Source: Clostridia bacterium
GTDB taxonomy: Bacteria > Bacillota > Clostridia > Oscillospirales > CAG-272
Direction: 5' to 3'
Assembly: GCA_017504205.1 (NCBI GenBank)
Contig: JAFVRO010000014.1
Location: 54,480-118,479 of the forward strand
Length of the DNA stretch: 64,000 nucleotides
Part shown: piece after piece, positions 1-7,256 of the stretch
Numbering within the stretch: the stretch's first letter is position 1
How the letters are laid out: each line of letters opens with the position of its first letter
Notes under the pieces: model-generated
Seen by the model: the letters and a program-made list of their open reading frames with translations, nothing else
What the model was told of the DNA's origin: nothing
Databases searched by the model: none
Translations under genes and position numbers: made by a program

Positions 1-966
1 GAGAAGTTCTCGGTGAACCTCTACGGAGCATTCGGGTCTGCTTATGCTTTGGTTTTCGCAGCCTATAAGCACTATACCACGTTCCGCAAGTATTTTAGCA
101 ACACCCTTTGCAAAATGCACGTTTCCTTTGATCAGGAGTCGTGTGCAGTCCACGGGAACATTTTCCTCAACGAATCTTGCGTCGACGTCGCTTTGACTCT
201 CAAGAACGTATGCGCTTCCCATGCATTTATACAGTGAAATGGCATCTATAGCGGCGCCGTCTTTGACGAAATGCTTTGGGGCGTCAAGGTGCGTTGCGTT
301 GTGCACGCACATATTCAGGTCAGTTACGTTGCATTCGTCCCCGTTTGACATATCTTTGACTCTTTTTAGCGTGGGGCCGGTATCTCCGGGGTAAACGGTA
401 GCAGAGGTAAGCTCACGGGTGATATCGTAGATATAATAATCCTTTTTCTCGGCGACTACGGCTTCGTAGGCAACTCTTTCCTGACCATCCATAAGATATA
501 TTATTCCGCAATACTCAAATCCGTTCTTCTCAAGCATCTTTCTCATGGGAATATTTCCGGTATGGGTATCCACTCTGATGCTTCCGACATTGTTATCGCG
601 GCACAGGGATTTGATATAATCAATTATATGCTTACCGAGACCTTTATAACGGTATTTTTTGGATATTGCAATTCTGTGCAACGCGAAATATCTGCCCGAC
701 GTATTCCACTGTCCCTCGAATATCTGCTCATACGTTGGCTCCCCTGTACGAAGTGTGGTAAAAACGGCTATGATCTGCTCTTTGCCGTCTATATCATCAC
801 AAACAACGTATGACTGTCCTTTAACAATGTCTTCTTTGACAATATCTCTTGACGGATAACCGTATTGCCACTGATCAATTCCAAGCTTTCCAAGGGATTG
901 TCTTGCATCAGCGATTATTACCATTATGCTATCGATATCAGATTTTTTTGAAATGCGGATCTTCAT
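1..966 (-). CDS. GNAT acetyltransferase fused to cyclase-family (kynurenine formamidase-like) domain, partial at the window edge
   Basis: The reading frame is open from ATG at 966 to base 1 (322 codons) and runs off the window, so the C-terminus is missing. The start has GGAGG at 979-975 with 8-base spacing. Residues about 1-165 look like a GNAT N-acetyltransferase: the acetyl-CoA loop RYKGLGK is preceded by ALHRIAIS and followed by MRKMLEKNGFEYCG. From about residue 177 a second domain begins (YDITREL...YPGDTGP) and carries the metal-binding signature HNATHLDAPKHF (H222, H226, D228, H232), close to the HxGTHxDxPxH motif of the cyclase/arylformamidase family. Family knowledge suggests acyl transfer to an amine for the first half and metal-dependent amide or lactone hydrolysis for the second; the substrate is unknown. 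No stop or internal ribosome site separates the halves, so this is a true fusion in this sequence. Downstream of the 991-2283 operon on the same strand. Confidence 0.8.
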   Translation of the reverse strand, partial: MKIRISKKSDIDSIMVIIADARQSLGKLGIDQWQYGYPSRDIVKEDIVKGQSYVVCDDIDGKEQIIAVFTTLRTGEPTYEQIFEGQWNTSGRYFALHRIAISKKYRYKGLGKHIIDYIKSLCRDNNVGSIRVDTHTGNIPMRKMLEKNGFEYCGIIYLMDGQERVAYEAVVAEKKDYYIYDITRELTSATVYPGDTGPTLKRVKDMSNGDECNVTDLNMCVHNATHLDAPKHFVKDGAAIDAISLYKCMGSAYVLESQSDVDARFVEENVPVDCTRLLIKGNVHFAKGVAKILAERGIVLIGCENQSISRPECSVEVHRELL

Positions 967-990
967 TTAATATTCCTCCGAGCGGTTAAG

Positions 991-1380
991 TTATTTCAAT
1001 TTATCAAGCTCTTCGCACTCATGACAGAGTTCCGTTCTTCCCTTTTCGAGTGCTTCGGCAAGGGTCGAGCTTTCTGCGTTATCTGCAGTTTTTACAAATA
1101 TGCAATCTGCGTTTGTGTGATATATCGGAAGGTCTCCATACCAATAAACCGTATGCTGACCGTCAAGGCCGTACGGATATTCGGTTTCGGTATCAGAGTC
1201 AGCTTGGTATTCGGAATCCTTCTTTTCCGAATCAATAAATTCTGCGTACATTGAGTCGATAGCATCGGGAGTTATTGAGCTACCGGTGCCGAGCGGATCG
1301 CGGGATATACGGTTTGAGCAGGACGGAAGGACTGCAACCAGCAGTATAGCCAATACAATGGCAGGCAGACGTTTGTTCAT
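991..1380 (-). CDS. Small lipoprotein with C-terminal H-C-CxxC metal-binding motif
   Basis: 129 residues from ATG at 1380; a GTG at 1389 is in frame but the AGAGGTG ribosome site sits correctly only for the ATG. Residues 1-21 form a lipoprotein signal ending in the lipobox LPSC (Cys21). An acidic Ser/Glu-rich linker follows. The last 55 residues contain VYWYGDLPIYHTNADC, then an alanine-leucine helix, then CHEC. The spacing H-x4-C ... C-x2-C resembles the small zinc site often appended to secreted clostridial proteins (pattern YHxxxC...AxxxGxxxCxxC). Function unknown; likely anchored on the outer face of the membrane. It follows the XRE-TPR gene by 12 bases and is probably co-transcribed with it from the promoter at 2331-2359. 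Confidence 0.7.
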   Translation of the reverse strand: MNKRLPAIVLAILLVAVLPSCSNRISRDPLGTGSSITPDAIDSMYAEFIDSEKKDSEYQADSDTETEYPYGLDGQHTVYWYGDLPIYHTNADCIFVKTADNAESSTLAEALEKGRTELCHECEELDKLK

Positions 1381-1392
1381 TCCACGCACCTC

Positions 1393-2283
1393 TTAATATC
1401 CGTATCCGTCATCTGACAGCATTTTTTCGAGAACGGACATTTTGCTTGAGGCATACTCATATGCGCTTTTATAGTCGGAAATTTCTCTGCAGCAAACCTC
1501 AAGATCGCACAGTATATCGTACAGTAAGGGAGTGATTATGACGTTTTCCGACCTAAGAACAGTCTGAAGTATTACGGTAGCTCCTTTGTAATCATTTGAT
1601 AATATAAGTTTTTTTGCTTCAAGTACAGAACCCAGGTACGCATTTTCATCATCAAATTCATCGGTTGCGTCATCATTGCCGTTTTCAATTTTTTCACACG
1701 CGACAACAAAACGGCAGAACGGATCAGAGAATGACAATCCGTCAAAAGTCCTTGGGATACTTTCCTCAGAGTACACCGTATGGGATATTTTACTGTTCAA
1801 ATAGCGAAAATATACTGATATCTCAGAGATTATGTTGTCAGTATAATATGCCGATAAAGCGCAATATCTGACCGCCTCGTCAAAAAAGCCTGCCGCCGAG
1901 CGGATACGGCCCTCTGCAAACAAGGACTTGGCAATATTTACACTGCATCCTGCCAGGATCAGGGCGATCTCGTCATCATTTGTATCAAGTCCACCAAGGC
2001 AGAGGCTGCGGCACATTCTGTACTCACCGGACATATATGCGCGTTTGATGTTTTCCATATTATTGATCTTAAGGTAGATAGCCTCGGATCCTTCATCGGC
2101 AATAAGGTATCCCGCGGGGACTTTAAGGCGTTCAGCGAGATAAACAAGCGTTGGGAGTGACGGAAGTGCGGAGCCATTCTCTATCTGACTGAGCATATTT
2201 CGGGTTATGCTATCCCCCGCAAGCTCTGACTGCGTCATCATTTTTGCCGTTCTCAGGCTTTTTATCTTTTCGCCGATCCTCAT
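1393..2283 (-). CDS. XRE-family helix-turn-helix regulator with helical repeat C-terminus
   Basis: 296 residues. Residues about 4-62 are a classic Cro/C1-type DNA-binding domain (LRTAKMMTQSELAG...MLSQIENGSALPSLPTLVYLAERL). The remainder is alpha-helical and rich in Ala, Tyr and Leu, with the repeated helix-turn-helix character of TPR-like regulators (for example the RRNPP-type layout), but I cannot assign a ligand. The start is ATG with GGGAGA 5 bases upstream. It is transcribed from a near-consensus promoter on the minus strand and leads a two-gene operon with the small lipoprotein at 991-1380. It may be autoregulatory or control the neighbouring surface protein at 2573; this is inference from position. 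Its architecture resembles that of the protein at 31906-32988. Confidence 0.85.
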   Translation of the reverse strand: MRIGEKIKSLRTAKMMTQSELAGDSITRNMLSQIENGSALPSLPTLVYLAERLKVPAGYLIADEGSEAIYLKINNMENIKRAYMSGEYRMCRSLCLGGLDTNDDEIALILAGCSVNIAKSLFAEGRIRSAAGFFDEAVRYCALSAYYTDNIISEISVYFRYLNSKISHTVYSEESIPRTFDGLSFSDPFCRFVVACEKIENGNDDATDEFDDENAYLGSVLEAKKLILSNDYKGATVILQTVLRSENVIITPLLYDILCDLEVCCREISDYKSAYEYASSKMSVLEKMLSDDGYGY

Positions 2284-2330
2284 ATTTTTCTCCCGTAATC
2301 ATGGTGATGTAAGCATTATTTACCCTCAGT

Positions 2331-2359
2331 ATTATATCACACCTCATGCACAATTTCAA
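2331..2359 (-). promoter_or_regulatory. Vegetative promoter for the 2283-991 operon
   Basis: On the minus strand TTGAAA (2359-2354) and TATAAT (2336-2331) are separated by exactly 17 bases and lie about 50 bases upstream of the ATG at 2283. Confidence 0.75.
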
Positions 2360-2491
2360 GTGCTCTGCGTGATTTTTTTATAAATTTACGAAATTACTGT
2401 TTTAATATAATTTAATGTCGAGCAAGCGTATTTCACGGCGAAAGGACGTCAAAAAAATTAGCATAATTTTATTTATTTCCCTTTATTTTTA

Positions 2492-2520
2492 TTGACAAAA
2501 CTTTTGAACCGTGTTATAAT
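2492..2520 (+). promoter_or_regulatory. Perfect consensus vegetative promoter
   Basis: TTGACA (2492-2497) and TATAAT (2515-2520) match the sigma-A consensus in all twelve positions with a 17-base spacer, 52 bases upstream of the start codon at 2573. The AT-rich stretch from 2440 to 2490 could act as an UP element. Such a perfect promoter predicts high, largely constitutive expression. Confidence 0.9.
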
Positions 2521-2572
2521 ATCAACAGTGAATAGGTCAAGCGACCGAGTCTAAAACAAAGGAGAAAGAAAA

Positions 2573-3643
2573 ATGTCCAGTACAGCAAAAAAAATCATCA
2601 TTTTGGTCGGCAGTGCAGCAGTGTTGTTAGCAGTTTTGCTTATTATTTTATTCACTTGCGGCGGCAACAACAATCCCGAGAACCCTATCGACAGTGACAG
2701 CGAGTCTGAAAGCATCGGCGGCCTCCCCACCCCCGAGGATTCAGAATCCGAAACAGAAGAGCCCGGTGATTCAACCACAGATCCGGTTGAAACGCCCACA
2801 GAAGAGTCTGATCAGACTACGGAAGAGCCTGCAGACGGAACTACCGACACACCCAATCAGTCCACTGAGACCTCCGGTACTACCACACCCGAGACAAACA
2901 CTTCAACCCCAAAACCCGAGACAAACACTAATAAGCCCGAGGACAAGCCCTCTGAGCCATCCAACGTTGAGGTGTTTGATCACAAGTCTGACACAATATA
3001 CATAACCGCAAGCAACGTTTATACAAGAAAGGCTGCGTTGGTTGCTGAATATACCGAATACACGATAGTTCACTACCGTGACAGTTACGAAAGAATAGCC
3101 AGCAGCCAGAATTGGAGCTGCATCAACATTGACGGTATTTACTGCTATATTCTCAATGAGTATATAAGTACCACAGAGCCGCCTGAAATAGTTGATACGC
3201 CCGAGGATACAGAGCCTCCTGTTGATCCTGACGATCCCTCTATCAATCCCGATGATCCTGATAACCCCGGTACTCCTGCAGTTCCCGGTGAGTTTGTAGA
3301 AGACAACTCTGTTTATTATGTACAGACTTGGGGCGTTAACGTCCGTTACACACCTGAGGTAATCGGAAGCTTCGGCGACAAGGAAAACAATGTTGCAGGT
3401 CACTTCGGATACGGTGATGCAATCCAGGCGATCGCATCTAACGGCAGATGGATAAGAATTTCCTTCAATAAGGATGGTGCAAGCTACGTTTGCTACGTTG
3501 CTATCACCTCATCCGTTGACGGAAGTGCTATTCTTTCCAAGACCCCTCCCACGCCCATCGAGCCTCCAACTCCCGAGGATACCACCAATACACCCGTTGT
3601 GACAGAGCCCTCCACCGAGACCGAGGAGCAGCCCTCAAAGTAA
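2573..3643 (+). CDS. Membrane-anchored surface protein with acidic Ser/Thr/Pro linker and two SH3-like domains
   Basis: 356 residues, start ATG with AGGAG 8 bases upstream. Residues about 6-29 form one hydrophobic segment (IIILVGSAAVLLAVLLIILF) preceded by Lys, consistent with an N-terminal anchor facing the outside. The following Cys does not fit a lipobox well (LFTC). Residues about 35-135 are an acidic Glu/Ser/Thr/Pro linker typical of wall-crossing stalks. Two similar modules follow: residues about 140-200 (YITASNVYTRKAA...WSCINIDGIYCYILNEYIS) and about 244-320 (YYVQTWGVNVRYTP...GRWIRISFNKDGASYVCYV). The pattern 'vn(v)R..p..........G....i......W..I.......YV' is that of bacterial SH3 (SH3b) domains, which bind peptidoglycan or peptides. 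The two modules are joined by an Asp/Pro repeat linker and followed by a Pro/Thr tail. Likely cell-envelope binding; no enzymatic domain is visible. Confidence 0.75.
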   Translation: MSSTAKKIIILVGSAAVLLAVLLIILFTCGGNNNPENPIDSDSESESIGGLPTPEDSESETEEPGDSTTDPVETPTEESDQTTEEPADGTTDTPNQSTETSGTTTPETNTSTPKPETNTNKPEDKPSEPSNVEVFDHKSDTIYITASNVYTRKAALVAEYTEYTIVHYRDSYERIASSQNWSCINIDGIYCYILNEYISTTEPPEIVDTPEDTEPPVDPDDPSINPDDPDNPGTPAVPGEFVEDNSVYYVQTWGVNVRYTPEVIGSFGDKENNVAGHFGYGDAIQAIASNGRWIRISFNKDGASYVCYVAITSSVDGSAILSKTPPTPIEPPTPEDTTNTPVVTEPSTETEEQPSK

Positions 3644-3660
3644 TTTCTATTAACTAATTA

Positions 3661-3693
3661 AGCACCTCAAGGCTTATGCTTTGAGGTGCTTTT
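3661..3693. terminator. Rho-independent terminator for the SH3-domain gene
   Basis: AGCACCTCAA (3661-3670) pairs with TTGAGGTGCT (3681-3690) and TTTTGTGTTT follows on the plus strand. The stem also lies just past the stop of the minus-strand methyltransferase gene, so it may act in both directions, though the minus-strand T tract is weak. Confidence 0.85.
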
Positions 3694-3700
3694 GTGTTTA

Positions 3701-4885
3701 TCAATGTTTATCTTTATTACTGTGATGCTTATGCACTGCATCGGGCTTTCTTGCAGTAGCGGGACGGAAGAACTGATATAGATTACACGGGATCATACCG
3801 TTGTAGAGCTTTCTGATCTTATCAGCGCGTCTGCCGTAGAGCTTTTCAAAATAATCGCAGGAGGTGATGACGTATATCTGCCACGGTGAGAGTTTTGAAA
3901 ATTCAAAGCCCATTTTACGGTAGAGGCGTTCGACGTCGAGCTTTTCGCCCATTCTTTCCCCGTATGGAGGGTTACAGATGATAGTTCCTTTTCTGCCTTC
4001 GGGACGGTGCTGAGAGATCGTCAGCGCATCCATTCTGAAGGTTTTTACATATTTACCGACACCTGCACGGTCGGCGTTGGATCTTGCAAGCTCGACACAC
4101 AACGGGTCTATATCAGATGCGAAAACCTCGAAGGATGCGTCGGGTATGATTTTAGCGCGAGCCTCTTCCCTTGCCCGTTTCCAGCTGTCCTCGGGGATTG
4201 ACTCGAAGCGTTCGGACACGAAGCGACGGTTAAGTCCGGGGGCGATATTGCACATCAGCATAGCGGCCTCAATTGCAATCGTTCCCGACCCGCAGAAGGG
4301 ATCCCACAGTAGAACGTCATCACGCAGATGGGCGTTTATTGCCATAGCGGCGGCAAGAGTTTCTCTCAACGGTGCGATACCTGCATCGGGGCGGTATCCT
4401 CGTTTATGAAGTGGGATACCGGTGGTATCTATCATCACGGTAGCTACGTCCTTGAAAATGAAGAACTCTATCTGATATTTGTTACCGCTTTCTTCAAACC
4501 ACTCTATGCCGTAGCAGCTTTTAAGGCGATCTACGGCGGCTTTTTTTATGATGCTCTGACAGTCGGGGATCGACGTGAGCAGGCTCCGTATCGAATGGCC
4601 TTTTACAGGGAATGCGTCCTCGGGGCCGATCCAATCATCGAGCGGCAATGCTTTTACTCCGTCGTAAAGCTCGGTAAACGTATGGGCTTCAAAAGAGCCG
4701 AGTTTAACGTATATACGCTCCGCACATCTGAGGTTTATATTGGCACGGGCTATATCGTCGAGCGTGCCTTCAAAGGTAATTCTGCCGTCCATAGTATCAA
4801 TGCGGCGGCATCCCAAGGCATCAATTTCGTCGCCAAGATATTTTTCAAGTCCGAACAGGCAGGTTGCAACAAGTTGTAGTTTCAT
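3701..4885 (-). CDS. THUMP-domain class I SAM-dependent RNA methyltransferase (RlmL/YpsC-like)
   Basis: 394 residues from ATG at 4885; an upstream in-frame Met at 4951 would overlap the preceding gene and gives no family-like sequence, whereas the chosen start begins MKLQLVATCLFGLE as in this family. An N-terminal ferredoxin-like/THUMP region (about 1-160) is followed by a Rossmann methyltransferase: DPFCGSGTIAIEAA is the SAM-binding motif I with the extended GTIAIEA, ASDIDP the ribose-binding acid, and NPPYGERMG the catalytic N-P-P-Y motif of N2-guanine or related base methylation. It probably modifies 23S rRNA like RlmL's N-terminal methylase half; the exact base cannot be read from sequence. 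It is last in an operon with the genes at 5356 and 4911. Confidence 0.88.
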   Translation of the reverse strand: MKLQLVATCLFGLEKYLGDEIDALGCRRIDTMDGRITFEGTLDDIARANINLRCAERIYVKLGSFEAHTFTELYDGVKALPLDDWIGPEDAFPVKGHSIRSLLTSIPDCQSIIKKAAVDRLKSCYGIEWFEESGNKYQIEFFIFKDVATVMIDTTGIPLHKRGYRPDAGIAPLRETLAAAMAINAHLRDDVLLWDPFCGSGTIAIEAAMLMCNIAPGLNRRFVSERFESIPEDSWKRAREEARAKIIPDASFEVFASDIDPLCVELARSNADRAGVGKYVKTFRMDALTISQHRPEGRKGTIICNPPYGERMGEKLDVERLYRKMGFEFSKLSPWQIYVITSCDYFEKLYGRRADKIRKLYNGMIPCNLYQFFRPATARKPDAVHKHHSNKDKH

Positions 4886-4910
4886 AGCGTTTCTCTTTAC
4901 AGGATAAATA

Positions 4911-5345
4911 TTATTTGAAGTACAGTCCTGCAAGAACCGCGGCGGATTCAAGCAGGTTCAGCATTTTGTCATAGTCTTTAACGAGTGTGACTATCTCGTC
5001 TGCCGCGTAGAAGTCGGCTTCGAGTTCATCGGGGCGTGAGTCGGCGCACATCAGGAATACTCTACCGTAGTGTGTTTTGCCGTCAAGCTCGGACTCACAA
5101 TCAAAAATTGGCATTATTTCAAACTCAAAACGGTGCATTAGTCTGAACACTAGCATTGTGGCGGCATCCTCGGCGGCAGTCACGGCATCGGAACGGGTTG
5201 GACACTCCGGTAGCTCAAGGTAGGATTGTCCGTTTTCGTCAATTTTCTTTACGAACAGCCATTTGTTTTCGAGCTTACACATAAGTATTATGAAATCAAT
5301 GCTCCCGAGCGTGCCGGGCTTTGCAATTTGTATAAAGCTTCTCAC
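4911..5345 (-). CDS. Degenerate NUDIX-like protein
   Basis: 144 residues starting with GTG at 5345, supported by AGGAGG 6 bases upstream. The layout resembles a NUDIX hydrolase: a strand pair IILMCKLENKWLFVKK, then YLELPECPTRSDAV with a following helix AAEDAATMLVFRL where the NUDIX helix should be, then FEFEIMPIFDCES and THYGRVFLMCAD. The G-x5-E-x7-REUxEExGU box is not conserved: the glycine and the REUxEE catalytic glutamates are missing or replaced. It is therefore either a catalytically dead NUDIX fold or a look-alike. It sits between the cysteine desulfurase gene (10 bases upstream) and the RNA methyltransferase (25 bases downstream), so all three are probably one transcript. Confidence 0.6.
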   Translation of the reverse strand: MRSFIQIAKPGTLGSIDFIILMCKLENKWLFVKKIDENGQSYLELPECPTRSDAVTAAEDAATMLVFRLMHRFEFEIMPIFDCESELDGKTHYGRVFLMCADSRPDELEADFYAADEIVTLVKDYDKMLNLLESAAVLAGLYFK

Positions 5346-5355
5346 GGTAGTCCTC

Positions 5356-6522
5356 CTATTTTATTCTGACCAGGCGATCGCAACCGTTTTTGATGGCGTT
5401 TACTACTGCTGTTACGTCGGATTCTGTATTATATCGAGAAAGACTGAGTCTCAATGTACAATCCGCATCGTGAGGTGTCAGGCCGAACGAAACGAGCGGG
5501 CGGCTTGGCTCTTTTGCATGAGACGAGCAGGCAGATCCGCTTGAGACGCATATTCCCTCAGAGGAGAGGAAATGCAGCATTGTCTCGCTTTTTATTGAAG
5601 GCATTGTACAACTCAGGATATGAGGCGCTCTTGTTCCGCGTGGAATATTAAGTTTTACATCGTCAATACCGCTTAGACCCTCTTCCAAGAGATCACGAAG
5701 CGCGGTCATTTTTGATACATCATCTTTGAGCGTAGCATATGATTCACGCGCCGCAGCGGCAAAGCCGAGGATACCGAGCAGATTCTCCGTTCCCGAGCGC
5801 ATTCCATGCTCCTGACCTCCACCAAATACTATTGGCACGAGTTTTTTTGTTTTAGTGATCGCAGGGCTTACATAGAGTGCGCCGACACCCTTGGGACCGT
5901 GTATTTTATGTGAGCTGACGGTTACGAGGTCAGCTCCGATGGTCTGTGGGGTGAAGGGTATCTTCATAAAGCCTTGGATAGCATCGCAGTGGGTTATGGC
6001 ATCGGGAAATTTTTTCTTAACCCGCGCGAATGCGGTTTTTACGTCATAAAGCGCGCCTGTTTCGTTATTAACGAGCATAAGGGTTATCATGAACACCTTT
6101 TTACCGCTATTAAGCACTGTATCGAGTGCATCAAGATCGAGTACTCCGTTCCGCGTTGGAAGCTTAACGGGCTCAAAGCCGAGTTCTCTTGTCTGCTCTA
6201 CTGCGTTATCAACAGACGGATGCTCTGAATCTGTGGTTATGATGACCGTAGCATCACGCCTTTTCTTTGCTTTTGCGGAGCCGAGAATTGCAAGACAGTT
6301 TGCCTCTGTGCCCGAACCGGTAAATATAAGCTCGTCGGGATGCGGTGATCTTATACCAAGCGCTCGGCATACGTCAACTCTTGCGCTGTCAAGTGCTTTT
6401 TTGGAGGCGACACCGAGTGCGTGGAGCGAGGAGGGATTACCGAAGATGTCCAGTGCCTTTACGGTCTCCTGCTTAACATATTCCGAGAGCGGTGTGGTAG
6501 CGCTATTATCAAGATATATCAT
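5356..6522 (-). CDS. Cysteine desulfurase (IscS/NifS family)
   Basis: 388 residues, full family length. It removes sulfur from L-cysteine, making alanine and an enzyme persulfide used for Fe-S clusters and tRNA thiolation. Visible landmarks are the N-terminus MIYLDNSATTP, GNPSSLH, SGTEANCLAI (PLP phosphate region), SEHPSV (PLP-stacking His), CDAIQGF (PLP Asp), SSHKIHGPKG (Schiff-base Lys), MRSGTENL, and the catalytic-loop cysteine in SSGSACSS, which is the group I loop sequence. The start ATG has AAAGGAA upstream. First gene of a three-gene operon; no IscU-like scaffold or ThiI/MnmA is adjacent, so the sulfur acceptor cannot be inferred. Confidence 0.93.
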   Translation of the reverse strand: MIYLDNSATTPLSEYVKQETVKALDIFGNPSSLHALGVASKKALDSARVDVCRALGIRSPHPDELIFTGSGTEANCLAILGSAKAKKRRDATVIITTDSEHPSVDNAVEQTRELGFEPVKLPTRNGVLDLDALDTVLNSGKKVFMITLMLVNNETGALYDVKTAFARVKKKFPDAITHCDAIQGFMKIPFTPQTIGADLVTVSSHKIHGPKGVGALYVSPAITKTKKLVPIVFGGGQEHGMRSGTENLLGILGFAAAARESYATLKDDVSKMTALRDLLEEGLSGIDDVKLNIPRGTRAPHILSCTMPSIKSETMLHFLSSEGICVSSGSACSSHAKEPSRPLVSFGLTPHDADCTLRLSLSRYNTESDVTAVVNAIKNGCDRLVRIK

Positions 6523-6544
6523 AGTGATTGGTTCCTTTATCCGT

Positions 6545-6582
6545 AAAAAATTGCCGTGCGGTCAAAAACCACGGCAATTTTT
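6545..6582 (-). terminator. Rho-independent terminator of the lipoprotein gene
   Basis: On the minus strand, AAAATTGCCGTG and CACGGCAATTTT form a 12-base-pair stem (arms 6581-6570 and 6558-6547) with an 11-base loop, ending in a T run. It lies just past the stop at 6589. Confidence 0.85.
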
Positions 6583-6588
6583 ATATTT

Positions 6589-7164
6589 TTATCTGAATAT
6601 AAATTCCGAGAGGATATTTTCTGCCTCAGCGTAATGGGTATCGAATTTTCCCTCTACGGTTTTGCCTTCGCTATCGGTATAGGTATCGGTAGAGGTATAG
6701 GTAAAATTATAGATAATACCATCGCGGGTGGTTATAGTCTGTGCGACCTTATACTTCACACCGCCGAAAGTGAATGTATAGATATACTGCTTTGCTTCCC
6801 TTCCGCCCATGACCTTGGTTGCGGTTTTAGATTCGTCCACGGTAAAATCATCAAGAGAAGCGGTGTAGTCAGCAACGCAGGTTTCCCAATACTTTTCAAC
6901 GGTCATTGAGTCGGGGTATGAGGTCACGGTGACGTTGGAGGTATCCGTCGCAGAAAAGTATGCGCTTGAAAAATTATCATCATTGTCCACGACCCATGAT
7001 TTGGGGACATATAAGCAATACGGGACGTTGTCCTCGGATGCAAGCTGCATTCCGTCCGGAGCTTCAGCGTTTGAGCATGAAGCCATGCCAAGCACCAATA
7101 CCAGCAGGAGTAATATGCTGAGGATAGATTTTTTGATTGTCGGTATTTTTTTATTCGTTTTCAT
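6589..7164 (-). CDS. Lipoprotein, PsbP-like / DUF1795-like fold suspected
   Basis: 191 residues. A basic N-terminus (MKTNKKIPTIKK), a hydrophobic core and the lipobox GMASC mark a lipoprotein. The mature part has the order YCLYVPKSWVVD, AYFSATDTSNVTVTSYP, VEKYWETCVADY, AKQYIYTFTFGGVKYKVAQTITTRDGIIYNFTYTS, which follows the pattern 'YxxxxPxxW ... v.v .... i..y ...' of PsbP-like or DUF1795 proteins that may bind hydrophobic or polypeptide ligands. The ligand is unknown. ATG is preceded by AGAGGTG. It is a single-gene unit with its own promoter and terminator. Confidence 0.7.
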   Translation of the reverse strand: MKTNKKIPTIKKSILSILLLLVLVLGMASCSNAEAPDGMQLASEDNVPYCLYVPKSWVVDNDDNFSSAYFSATDTSNVTVTSYPDSMTVEKYWETCVADYTASLDDFTVDESKTATKVMGGREAKQYIYTFTFGGVKYKVAQTITTRDGIIYNFTYTSTDTYTDSEGKTVEGKFDTHYAEAENILSEFIFR

Positions 7165-7195
7165 TTTAGCACCTCTGAATTCGGTTTACCATTAT

Positions 7196-7224
7196 ATGAT
7201 AACATAAATCAGTATAAATATCAA
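7196..7224 (-). promoter_or_regulatory. Probable promoter of the 7164-6589 lipoprotein gene
   Basis: Minus-strand TTGATA (7224-7219) and TATCAT (7201-7196) with a 17-base spacer, about 30 bases upstream of the ATG. An alternative TATAAT lies five bases downstream of the -10 but at 22-base spacing. Confidence 0.5.
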
Positions 7225-7256
7225 TAATAAATTGTTAACATTCGGCGTTTTTTGCG

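Noticed and set aside
2573..3643. Lipoprotein from the Cys at the end of the hydrophobic segment
   Set aside because: LFTC does not fit the lipobox pattern; a simple anchor fits better.
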